64,000 bases of DNA from Bugula neritina (lineage: Eukaryota > Bryozoa > Gymnolaemata > Cheilostomatida > Bugulidae). The position numbers and the translations under genes were made by a program. The stretch covers positions 30,120,004 through 30,184,003 of the forward strand of contig OZ037765.1 in assembly GCA_964035545.1 (NCBI GenBank), read 5' to 3'. Shown here one piece after another: positions 23,101-42,500 of this stretch (position 1 is the stretch's first letter; each line of letters opens with the position of its first letter). Under the pieces are notes generated by a model. That model made no database searches and was not told the origin of the DNA. It saw only the letters and a list, made by a program, of their open reading frames with translations.

Positions 23101-25084
23101 GATCCAGGATATCGTGAAGCAGAAAGAGCTAATTGAGTCTGTCGTTAAGCTACGATCAATACGGGAACAGTCTCGCACTCACTCCACTTATGGTATTACG
23201 GCAATGTTTGTTCAACTGACGGAATTGATTGATTGTTTCATAAATGAGCATTTGCTATTATCGATCTATTGCCTCAAATATTTATTACCTAGTATAATTT
23301 TCAAGGCAGCATTGCACTAGTTATGTTTACTAGAAGCTGCTATTAGTTTCGTAGGTATTTCTAGGGTCCAATAGTTTAGCTCCATAACATAATGCTTTTT
23401 TGTTATTCGATAGATTGAAGTTGTTTTAAATAATTTAAAGTTACATTGTTATCTACAAAAAAGATTGCTTGAAGATGACTTTTTGCTGATGCCATAATTT
23501 ATTTATTGATAATTTACAATTGAGTATATTTCTTGTTAATATATTTTATTAATGATGAGTTCATGTGTTGCATATCTGTTTCTACTTGTCTTCATGGATT
23601 ATATATATAGTACTAGTTTAAAATAGTTTAATCCATTTGCTCAGTCTTAGCTTTGCTTGGTCATAGTTGTTGTTTTGACCAATATTCATGTTTTATAGGG
23701 TCGTCTGATGGAGAAGCTAAAAATAAATTTATCAAGAAAACATCTGAGCTGATCAAGTTGCTAGACAAGCGGTTAAATTTATATAAAAAGGAGGAAATGG
23801 CGTTGAAGGTATTGGCTCAAACTTCGTGTTGTAATACACACCTGTATACAATATATTTTAGACATTAAACGGTATTTGTGAAATAAGTACTTAAAAGTTT
23901 AATAGGAGTTGTCTGCTTTTGTAAGTATAAAATTGTAAATTTTCATAAAGAAAGTGTTACATAATAAATTATTAGCAACTGCTAAAGCTGTTAATTCTTT
24001 CAAATATACAGCTACAATAAATACTTAAAATTGCAATGTGGTTATGCACTGAAAGGTTACCAATCGGGAATTACATCCTGCTATCTGTTCGTAGGTGATG
24101 CTTGAGTCTGAGCATGAAGAAAAACGAGCTAAAGAACTCAGAATTGCGGCTGTTAGGAAGCGCCGGCAGCACAATAAGTTAGAAAAACAGAAGGAGTTGT
24201 GGCTATTTGGTTCTCAAGGTTAGATTTGTTGAACATATTTTGTATCTTTTAGTTAATTCTATCGGTCTATCATCACCATTGTGTCTTCTGTATAGTGGTA
24301 GTTTGTTTACAATATTAATGTATATTGAGATGTTTATATTTCAGCTGTCAGCCATTAGTTGTGATGTTTTGTAGAAGTAGCAGAGGAACTGCTACCTTTC
24401 TATAAATACTACACACAAGCGGACCAGGATTTCAACATGTTCATGAGTTATAGGTATGTCTTTAATAATAACCTGAGCTTCTCTAATCAAATCTGTTTAT
24501 ATTTGCTTATATTCTACAGTTATAATTTTTCGCATGTAGAAAAATGACGAACTATGTTATAATTTTAATAGTAAATAAATTAAAATCTATGTCTTCGTTT
24601 TATAAATCGTCAGTTGTTTGTTCACTGTTGGCTAAAGCAAAGTTGATATATATTGTTTGTAAAATATTTTCAAATTATCGTGGCGTTCTTATATTTTAAT
24701 ATTTAATTTGACGTGCTTTAGGGGTAGAACTGCAGTTTAAATAGTGTTTTACAAGAGTTGTTTCCCCTGGCGTGTTTTAGACATCGATGGGATAGTTACA
24801 TTGTTGCGGACAATACTCCTGGGAGTAGTAGAGTACCAAGAGGTTGGGTCATACCCCCGGTACCCTCCTCCACTCTATGGAGTAATTATATTAATCAGGA
24901 ACCTGAGGCTACAAAGAGTAAAGCTGATAGACATCAATCATATCCCAATGATGTAGCAGTTGACAGTTCATCGTCACATTTGAAACAAGAAACAGTCGAG
25001 AAACAAGAACAAACTGCTGAAAAATTAGTTGATGCAACACAAGATAATCAATGTACATCAGTGAAGCCTTTGCATTTCGCTTAA
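20118..25084 (+). CDS. PDCD7: PDCD7 / U11-U12 di-snRNP 59 kDa protein homologue, complete
   Basis: Ten exons: 20118-20519, 20704-20835, 21342-21461, 21947-22036, 22143-22262, 23048-23192, 23699-23808, 24095-24218, 24375-24453, 24781-25084. All phases agree, giving 541 aa. The architecture is that of PDCD7: a Pro-rich, low-complexity N-terminus (residues 1-134, many PP and HPP stretches), a long Lys/Glu/Arg coiled-coil centre (about 220-430), and a conserved C-terminal block here reading RHRWDSYIV then RVPRGWVIPPVPSSTLW. In vertebrates this protein (U11-59K) is a subunit of the U11/U12 di-snRNP, which recognises the 5' splice site and branch point of minor-class introns. The roughly 60-residue acidic, Gln-rich tail after that block is extra compared with the vertebrate protein as I recall it. 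The start is the first ATG after an apparent 5' UTR acceptor. The gene is divergent from PHTF and convergent with DCAF12. Confidence 0.93.
21644..21938. repeat. 28-bp minisatellite (TATGACCTGTAATATTATAT units) in a PDCD7 intron
   Basis: Tandem units such as TATGACCTGTAATATTATAT plus eight AT bases repeat at 28 bp. The last four or five copies are nearly identical and end about 10 bp before the acceptor of exon 21947-22036. A GC-rich insert (CGCCACCCGCGCAGGACC) interrupts the array near 21701-21740. Confidence 0.9.
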
Positions 25085-26650
25085 AGTTTTATGCTACTAG
25101 TTGTTCAGCTGAGACCAGCACCTGTAGGAAACTTTGTTGATAGTATAGGAACTAAATAGACACCAATGCAGACCGTAAATAATCTACATGAAGTCTGATT
25201 TGTAAAAAGTTTGTATGATAGAATTATATTAAAACTAAACTTTTGACTACGAAGTTGGGTAGTCTTGGTTGAATGTTTCAAGATTTTTTTTCATGAACAA
25301 TGCTTCTCGTAGTCTAGTTTCGCATGCACTTTCATTGTATATATAGTTTAATATAGCCGATACCAGACCGCTTTTAATGCTCAATTTTTTATATATTTTT
25401 CTAATCTGTTAAAAAAGATTCATAGCTAAAAAAATTTTTATTTATTTTTCCTTACATGCTCACTTCGATAGCACATTCAATTTGGTTATTTTACACATTG
25501 TGTAGTCAAAACTATGATGCACTTTTAAACTACTTTACCATTTTTATAATTTTGTCTCTGTAAGAAATACAGTAAAGTTATAGTGATTTTCTGTACACAT
25601 TTCAACCTGTAATTATTTGAACAATAACTTGTTTAAGTTATCAAACCTTAAAAGCAATTGTACAAAATAATGTTTTAAATTCAACTTTTATTAAATATTT
25701 GTAACAAGTAAATTAGCCCAAATCACTTTTACACATTTTATTTGATAACATTAACATACTTTACAACCCAAAATAATAAATTCCTTTGAGGAACAAACTG
25801 GTATTAGCTAGTAATTAGAAAATAAGGGAAACTCACTTATGTTCAGTAATATCTAATATCATGCCACTCGAAATAAACAGAAGCAATGCTGAAGAAATAC
25901 ACTTGTCGAGAAAAGTAATTTTGCAATTATTCTTGTGACAATTGATTTCAACAGCGTAAGTGGTCATCAATTTAAATTTGAAGGAAGCATGTAGCTGCAT
26001 TGAAAATTTCATCAAATAATGCACACAGTTTATATTCAGCTAGCTATTTGTGGAAGAAAAAGACTTCAAAAGTCTTGAAATTTTGCTTTAATAAAGGCAT
26101 TTAGACCAAAAGAAAACTTACGGAAAATAATATACAGAACAAAAATATTAACATCAACCATACGTGGTTAAGGCTCAAACTTAAAAGGGAGTATGTACAA
26201 GGTGAAAATCATGAAAATATACATTCTATTATACATTTATATGTCAATCAATAAAATATGAGCGGCTGAATATTCCATCATTCTGTAAGAAGCTAACAAA
26301 ACTTTGAAAAGAAAACAGGTTATACTTGGGCCTGGCCCAACATATTCCAAAGTGTTAAGTGTTAGTTTGAGGCAATCTATGAAAAGCTTAGCAAATGGTT
26401 TCTTACCAACAGACAAATCATTAGCAAACAACTCTAAACCTTAGAACCTCATCAAAAATACATGTATTTTAGCAGTTTTTAACTGCTTAAGACTTAAAAC
26501 TTGGCATTGATCTCTTTTTAGAAACCAACCCTTAGAATTTAAATGTAATACTCAAATGTAATAACTTAAATAGTTTATATATAACTAAGTATAGTTCAAT
26601 ATATATTAGGCACTAAAATCTACTCTGTCTCAGCTGTCCCCTGGCAACAG
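25085..26650. other. Convergent 3' spacer, PDCD7 / DCAF12
   Basis: About 1.6 kb of AT-rich sequence between two converging stop codons. It must hold both 3' UTRs. I see no further exon and no strong poly(A) choice; ATTAAA-like sequence near 25228 could serve PDCD7. Confidence 0.5.
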
Positions 26651-33590
<6,940 letters not shown>

Positions 33591-36500
33591 ATGGATGTAA
33601 AGATTAAGAATCAAACCGTTGCAGAGTTTTTAAATTCATTACTAGATGTTAACAGTAATGACCACCTAATTAGCACTGCAAAAGTTTCTTTAAATACCTG
33701 TGAGGGCTTGGCAAACTCTCTAAAGGTGTATAAAAGTACACTTGAAGACTCTGCTGACAACCCTAAGGTAGGTTTCGCAAATACTTTAAGTTCAATCAAA
33801 TTAAATGCATTAATTATAAATTTAATTCTATAATTAATATGAATATTAATATTATTATATTTTTGTTATTAAATAAATGTTTAGCCAAGTTGGATTATTG
33901 CTATTTTTTAGTTTTAACTAAGGAGTAAATTAATTATTAATGCATGTAATTAAATTTTAGTATTAATCTTGCTTTTAGAGTAACTAGTAGCCGTAGGCTA
34001 ATGCAATTGATTAGTTGCATTTGATGCAGTAGTGAGTCACTGAGTAGCATGAACTAATTAAAAATAAAAGCCTGGTCACATGGGGGTCAAAATATCAAAT
34101 GTGAGCCAAGGCTCAAACAATTAACGGCAAACATTTCGGTATCGAGAAGATATGTTTAATGGTAATCTTTTTTTGGGTGCCTTTTGAACAAAAAGGCATT
34201 TGTTTGAATCTGCGATAAAGTGATCTTTTGGTGATTCATGGTATTGAATGCTCATGCCATACTTCGAAAATTAAAAAATTTCTAGTGCTATTTGATTTCC
34301 ATCTTTTGCGTTACCACAATCATTAGCTAGGTGACTGTAAATATCTAAAGACCGAGTCTCATCAAGACAACACATTTGTCAAAACATCTACCCTATATCA
34401 GTTTGCATGATTGCAGTCATACACTGGACAAAACTATTTTTTAGAAATTAATTGGGAATTGGACTGCAAAATCCTGCAAAAATATTTGAAAAATTATTTT
34501 CGTTTTCAATAGACATTTGATAAAAGTACTAGTATCAAATAATACTTGATTACCACAAAATGATTACCATCAAGTGTTTGACCTCTGATGAATATTGTCT
34601 GGCTGATGTTTGACATGCCATCTCCACATGACCTGGCACTTTTTTCTCTATGGCTAGCGTCAGTGTGTAGCAAAATGATATAGTATTTGTAATCATTTAG
34701 TCATTAATATACAACAAGTTGATTAAAATAGGTTTGATTTCCTAAATATTTATACCAATAATTTGCAGTTATTTAAAAGATAGCTTATAGCCTATGTCTC
34801 GAAAGTGAATAATTATTTATTTTATTTTTGAATGTTTTCCACGTATATTTATATTTGAACATAGAGTTATCTTCTTTGTTTAGGGCAATGACTCCTATAT
34901 TGTGGTGCCATCATGGAATACTAGAAACCAGTCATGTTGGCAGCATAAAGCACTGTATTTACTCTAGCAGCATATATAACTGTATAGATATACCCAAAAT
35001 ACAAACTACTAATAGCTCAGAACTAAAGAAAGTCAGTACTGGATATAGAATGCTCAAATATTGACAGTTTAGCAGTCGCTTATTTCCAATACCAGCTAAG
35101 CACTTTCTGCCGCATCACGCCAGTAGTTGCTCTAGATTGAGAAGATAACTCTATGAGCTTAAGGAGTTCGTCTACGTGTCATATAGCATTTTTGCAATGT
35201 ATTTTATATAGTAAATGTAACATTTTACTATACAATAGATACTATATAATGTATTCTATCTAACACCTAGTGTTTTATCAGCTAGCTTTAATCCCATCCA
35301 CTTACTAATAGATTATTCTCAAACATGAGGAATCACTGGCAGTAGGTAGAATTGGATAGGTCTAAATAAAACGTACCTACATGAACTGTAACTATAGCCA
35401 CTTGAAGTTTCCCCACCAAAGAATGCATAGTAGGTATAATCTTGTAGTCTGTTTTTAAAGTCTCCATCCCTGTCAGAATCTATGATGGCAAGGGTCTTTA
35501 CCAGAATTCAACCTATGACCTTGTGTTTACTGAGCTCTATGTACTAGACCAAAGCTGTAGCAACCACTACAACATTCTTTACTAATAACCTACTAGTGTC
35601 AATGTAGTGTTAACACTTTTCCATTTATTGGTGTTGCTTGGCCTTTGGAACATAACTTGTTTTACAAGATTTATCCACTCTCTATATTCATAAACTTGTA
35701 CTGAATGTTGATGTTTGTAATATAGAAAAATGGAGAAGCTACAAAAGCATCAGGCGAGAGAAAGAGAGAAGAGTTCAGTGAAGAGAAGCTGAAGGATCAG
35801 CTAGAAGATATTGAGACATCAATGAGCTCTTTAGCCCGTGATGTGACATCTCATATGGAGAGGGAGGACACATCTCTCACCAAGTTAGAAACTCTGGTTA
35901 CTAAATGTGTCCAAATTGAGAGTTGTCAGTCCTATCTCCGATGTATTGATCACATTGAACACTTGAGGTAATCATCAAACTTGTAGTTAGAGTTTATATT
36001 TAAGCATATAAAAGCCGGTATTATTATGTCTATATTACTCATCTAGCTAGCTTCTTTTTGAACGAATTGTTGCTTCATTACTTACATATAGTTAATATAT
36101 GGAAGCAATTGTGGTTTTGTTGCTAACTTGTTCGGCACTGTGCTTATTCAAGCCTTTTCTGTCAAACTTACTGTTTATCATTGTTGTAAGTCATTTACGG
36201 TATCACTCTATGGATATGCTCCTTACTTATTTTAGCTGTTCTCTTCAGTCGGCCATATTGGTTGATTCTAATGTCAAGGCTATAGACTGCTATCAAGAGA
36301 TGGTGAGTTTATTTGAGAAGTTGAGAGGCTCTACTTGTAAGAACCTTCTGGAATATCTCAAGAATACTATCAGATTCTGGTCTGCAACACTGAAAGAAAG
36401 ACTCAACAAGTATGTAAAACCTTCATTAGCTCCAATAGGCTTTACTTCATTTTTAATTATAAAGTTGCCCTCTCTTGTTGTAGTTAGTTTTGTGAGAGGA

Positions 36501-39500
36501 GACAAGTCTAAGTTTGTATAAATGTATACTAGTTATCTAGTGTGTATAATATTATTCTTTGCGTAGTTAGTTTTGTTTATGTTTATAAATCTTAAAACTA
36601 AGCAATATTTGTTCATGCAGTGTAACTCAGGGCATAAGGAAGAGTTATTTTCAACACTGAAAGACATCTATTCGATTTATATAGACAAAACTTCTACAAG
36701 TTGGAGATTCTCTCCTTAAAAACATTTATATGCGTATTTATAATGTGATTAAATAACAAGGTGCAAAACTTTTCTCAGATACTTTATATTATCTTAGAAA
36801 ACATTCATGACGAAGCAATGTTGCAATTCAAGATAAAATTGAGGATCAAAAATTTATTTTGAAATTACTTGTCAGCAAAATTTCAGTAAAGTAACCGTAA
36901 CGAAGAAATCTCAGCTGTTATATGTAGGGAGTATAGAAGCTATGGACCAATGTGTTCTGATTTGGTCAGAGGTTGCAAATTGTATGCAAATCAACTATGC
37001 AGCTCTTAAATTTGTTCCCTTTTAAAATCAAGAGCCAGCTCAATTGATCACAGCTGGTAAACTTTGTTCTGAAGCGCTAGCATAGATTTTGCTCAGTTCT
37101 TCTCACTTGACCAAACTTTAGCCTTGTCTCTGCAGTTACTATGGAGGGGGGGCTGGTGTTACCCCTCTTCATTGTTAAAGCTCGAAGTTCCTTGTCTCTG
37201 TGTGTTAGTGTGTCACATGCTTGCTTCATGCCAGCTTCTCTGGAGTTATGAATTTCATTACAGGCTGAATTATGCCATCACTCATTTTAAAGTGACTATT
37301 TAATTGTATTGTCATTTTGCTGTCTCCACCCTTTCTAGTGTTGGCTACTCTTTGTGCTTCAGTTGTTGTGATATCCGTTCGTTCTTGCAGTGTCAAAAGC
37401 CAGCACTTTCTTACCGCAACACCTTTGTGCCACTTTGAAATGTTGAAATGTCAATTTCCAAAAGAAACCATAATTATTATAAAGGGACGGAATTAAATAA
37501 TTGTCTCCCAGTGATGGGTTACTAAAGCCATCATTTTCAGTAGTTTCATGTGATTTGGTGAATGGTTGGCTCTGCGTGTTTCTTTCCATTCTGTGGAGAT
37601 GACATCCATGTTTCACGGCGGTGTTGATCACGCTGTACATATTCTGTTCTGATAGTATATCATCTCTGTTGGATGCAAACAATTCTCTGCCAGAGAGAGA
37701 GAACCTTCTGGAGACTTCCGGAATGATTTGCAGGCGTTTACTTGACCCCTAGAGCTTGCTGGTTGTTCATTCAACCAAGAAAATATATAACCTGTTATGT
37801 TTGGCTTCTGCTGTCTACAGTCTATCTTTAGCCAGTCTATCAGTGTTACAAGAGTTTCTTTTAGTTCTGCTACTTGTACCACTATTGTTAGTCTTCAGAT
37901 ATTTGCTACTACACTCTTCGGTGTTGGTGTTCACTGCAGGTCTTGTCTATGCATCATGCTGTGACTTTCCATTTCTTTGCATCAAATGTTTTTAAAGATA
38001 ATAATTGGTCAAGTTTTTGCCGATAATTGTAAAAGTATAGATTCTGAAAATACAAAATTAGAGTTGTCTGCCAACTTTGCTATAAGAGTTCATGCAGACA
38101 CAGTAGCTTCACATGTGCCCCTCCTTATAATGATATTCATTATATTCATGCTTATTATAATTTTATATTTTTGTATCCTGTTATTTTTTAACATACCCAT
38201 AAAATAGAGGCTTAGTGGTTTAAGCCTTTCTCATTATCATCTTTGAATATCTCTTATTCTCCAGGGAACTCAGTTCCGTAATGAAGTCCATGGAATGGCC
38301 ATTTGTCGCGGCTCTCAGCTCACAGAAGGCAAAGCCGTCTGCAACATCCAGTGAACCGGCCGCCATAAAGTCCAATCTTACCAGAATATTCCATCAGCTG
38401 CTCAGCATACGTCTCCCGTATCCTTTTTAAAACAAACAGTTGTTACAAAAATTACGTACCTTAGCCTGGATATGATCTTACATGCAGGTTATTGCAATTG
38501 CAGTGCTGACTGTATATACTATAAACATATTTTTTTAATTTTAGTGTATGGTTTTACTTATCGATATTCCTGCAACTATAAAATTATTTATAAGGTTTGG
38601 TAATTTTCATTTCTGTTTAATTCAGAGAATGACTCTCAGCTCAGTTTCCCTTCCATTTATCTCTTATCATTATTACGTTGTTGAAGTCACAATCACCTAT
38701 TAAGCACATTAGTAATATCGGCCTTAAACTTTTGTTCAGTAACTAAAAAAACTTATGTAAGTTTACAGTCACCATTTTTGTGAGAACCCCTGATGGGAAA
38801 GGTTTTTATAAAGGAGAGGGCTAAAGATTTGTTTTCTATTTGTGGCTAAGAAGCAATTATGACTGGATGCCCTTGTTGAGTAATTATATTGTTGAAATTG
38901 ATGTGGCTAAATTAAATATTTTAACTTTTTAATTATTATTAATATTAGTTACTCTTCTTTAACATTAGTATAAAAGCTCTGATATAGCTGAACATGTACT
39001 GCTGCACCCAATGATAGCCAGTATTTCTAATTATAAGCAACCCGTTGAACCAATAGCAATGCTAGTCGAGCCACTAAAGAAACGGTTTCAGTACCATTTC
39101 TATGGAAACAAGCCTACAAATAATATTGAAAAGGTTAGTATTTTCAGTATGAATGGCTATTCTGTTATGGTCTGTCTATTACTTGCATGTGCTGAACATT
39201 TGGTGGGATTTATTCTCTAAAATGTGCCTTTGGTGGTTAATTAATGTATAACATAAATTAGCATTCTATTTATGTTGAATAATTATGTTTTATGTCACAT
39301 TGGCTGCTCAGGTGAACATGGGATACTCCTATCACTACATGAAAACAAAAGATATTTCAGATTTGCATGTAATTTGTTTATATTAATATACAAAAAGCTA
39401 GTGCTATGCGTTTGCCTAAAAATTAGGTGTAGTTTTCATACGTCATCAATTTCTATTGTGACATTTTGCATTTCTAACATTGATTTATTGTTGTTTTTAT

Positions 39501-42500
39501 ACCAAATATCTTTTGTAGCCTGAGTGGTTCTTCACTCAACTTTTGACCTGGGCTAAGGCTCACGCAGACTGCATCACAACAGTTATTCAACCTGCACTGT
39601 GGGACGCAGGCTACGACTTTGTAAATGGACACATCGAGTTTCTCAGAAGTATATTTCCTATTTCACTAACGATAATTGTAATAGTTAAAACAACACATTT
39701 TTCAGTCTGGGATATTGTTCCAGTTATTTAGTAAGGTTATGTTTTAGTGGAAAGATGGCAATAACAGTAATATAACCTCTACCCCCTAGACACACTATGC
39801 CGTATCGTACACCGTAACGTAAAATATCAGCCATTTTCCCAAATGTCTGAGCTTCCTATACGGCGTTGCGGTACGTTAGGATTAAGCACTACTTGATTCA
39901 AACAAGTTGCGGCAGGCTCCTATTGGACAGGAAGACATTCATGTCAATTCATTGGATATAAATATCCAATGAAGTGTCTTAGATCGTACTCAATAGCGCA
40001 CTTTGAGAACTTCAGCTTGGACAGATTGAAAATGGCTGACATTTTGCGTTACGGCGTATGGTACGGCAAAGTGTGTCTAGGCGGAAGATAAGTAAACTCA
40101 ATATTTTTAATCTAATTGTTTGATATCATTTACAAAGTAGGTGTAGGTGTTAGTGTAGGTAGATAATTGTCTTAGACTATTTACTTATAAGTAGATAAGG
40201 TGGCGTGGGAGTAACTGGTGACCTACTAGATTTCTGGTTAAATGTTCAACTATGGCCCACGTTTAGATCATAAAAGGGAAAGTATTGAGCAGAATGACGC
40301 AGAAATGTGACACAACTGCATACCTATTAGTTGATCATTTTCAAATAAATGAGCCATTTGGCTTTGCTGTTCCATTAAGATGAAAGCAGACTGGTGGCTT
40401 GTTGGAGTGTTTATTCGGTTGCCTAGCAACCTACCATAGCAATATATTTAGAAATTCTTGGTGCTTGGTTTTAATAAACAATTAGGTCAACAAACCTATC
40501 AATTATCTAGAAGCAGGATTTGCCCATATTATATTTGCTGATCAATAATCAATAATAGATATTTCACAGGTTTGCACACAATAGCCATGGAGAAGTTGAT
40601 AACTTGTGTACCAGATATAATGTACGATGAACATCTGTATTCCCATCTGATCCGAGAGACTTTGTCCTTCCACAGTGACATGTGCACCGCCCATGACTAC
40701 CCGCCAGATGAACCCACCTGTCTGCACATCCTCACTGCGGAGGAAACCTTCAAAAAGTGGATCATTATTGAGAAGAAATGTGAGCTGTATTATCAGTAGT
40801 CAACAACACCAAGGCCCTTATTAAATATAAATATAAATCTATATTATATACATTTTGTTTTATAAAGAAATTATCTTTACTTCTCGTATGTAAAGTGTTG
40901 GTAATATTTCTTCCGCTAAATAAGGCCTGGCAGATATTCAAGGTGTTTTGCACAAAAGGTCAAAATTATTCTTCAAGTCTTCATTGCTTTATGATAATGA
41001 AAAAGTAATTTTTAATGTATTCATTATTCAAGAATGCTAAGATACTACACATGATGCTGAAGATTGGCCACGTCAATCTATGGTCACACGATTACCATCC
41101 AGTGTGAGAGATTATAGCATATGGCATAGGCTTTACTTCTGTCACTGTTTAGACTTGAAAATTCCTTTTTTTACTTGATATCTTGTGAAAGTTACACCTA
41201 CCTTATTTAGACAATTCATTTTCTTATGACATACACACTCAAGCTATATATTTGTTGGGACATTAAACTAGTTTTTATGCAAGTGAAATCAGGGCCAAAA
41301 GTGTGTTTCATACAAGTAAATATATGAGCCATGCTTTACCTTGAGTCACTTGTGCCAACTGGTTAATTATTGTTGCATCCTCGTTTCTGTTTGTAACTGT
41401 AAGTGCCACTGCAGTGTGGCAATGGCCTGCGGTGACTTCATTACCCTGCAAACTGCATCTTTTATATCCGACTGCTTCGTTAGTCGACTGAAAACCTACT
41501 GGAATATTCCAACTATGTCCTCATCAATATGTGTAATCCCCTTTCTTTTCTAACTTACACGCCTCCAACATAACTGGCATTTTTACACTGTAAGGGAGGT
41601 GAAAGGAGAATTGTGTTTTGTTTCAACAGTCTTTATTTTACCATTTATTATACTTGCTTCTAGTTGCTCAGGAAAAGATGGACACCATCACCTCATCTCC
41701 AACTGCCTGGACCAGTCAGTTCAATGCTGAGTTGGAAGATGATGACCAGTTTAAGGCTGTGGAGTGTGCGGAGAGCTTTATCACTCTACTGACTACCATC
41801 ACTGGTTGGTACTACTGTTAGTACTACTTCACTAGTTGGTACTACTGTTGGTAATACTTCACTGGTTGGTAGTACTGTGACTGTAACTGAGATGATTATA
41901 GACTCACTGGCCCACAGTCGCTATTACACTCACCAATGTAATGCTATACATGACATCTAGAAAGATTATAAATGGGGACATTATCTTTGATGAGGTCAGA
42001 GTAAATTAAGTAATAGCAACTAATAGCTGTACATTTCAAAGGTTTCTTCTGCAATAATAATCTCCAGCCAGTCTCACATCTGTTGAGTTCTCCAATAGCA
42101 TCAAATTTCTCTATGTGTGTCCATACTACTTCTAGGCTTACTATGTATTGCATTAGATGGCTTATGTGTGTAAGAGATATAGTAATAAATATGTATGCAT
42201 TTAGCAAGCTTTGGTAAATTTGCTTTGTAATTTCCAAGAAAATTTTATGTGTGTTACATTATTTAGTTATTTTTAGAAAAAGTTTACTCACAAGGAATTT
42301 GAGAAACCCTGATTTCAGAGGCTTTGGCAAGCAGTAGACTGTTAAATTGATTAATGGTTGAATTTGAAAGTGTGAACTAATATAATGTAAATTGCAAACT
42401 AATTAAAAGAAATTTCTCCAAAAACCCAGTGCTAATGAGTTGTTATCAAACTATGAAATGGTCAATCTCGCATCATGGCCAATCCTGACAGATTATAAAA

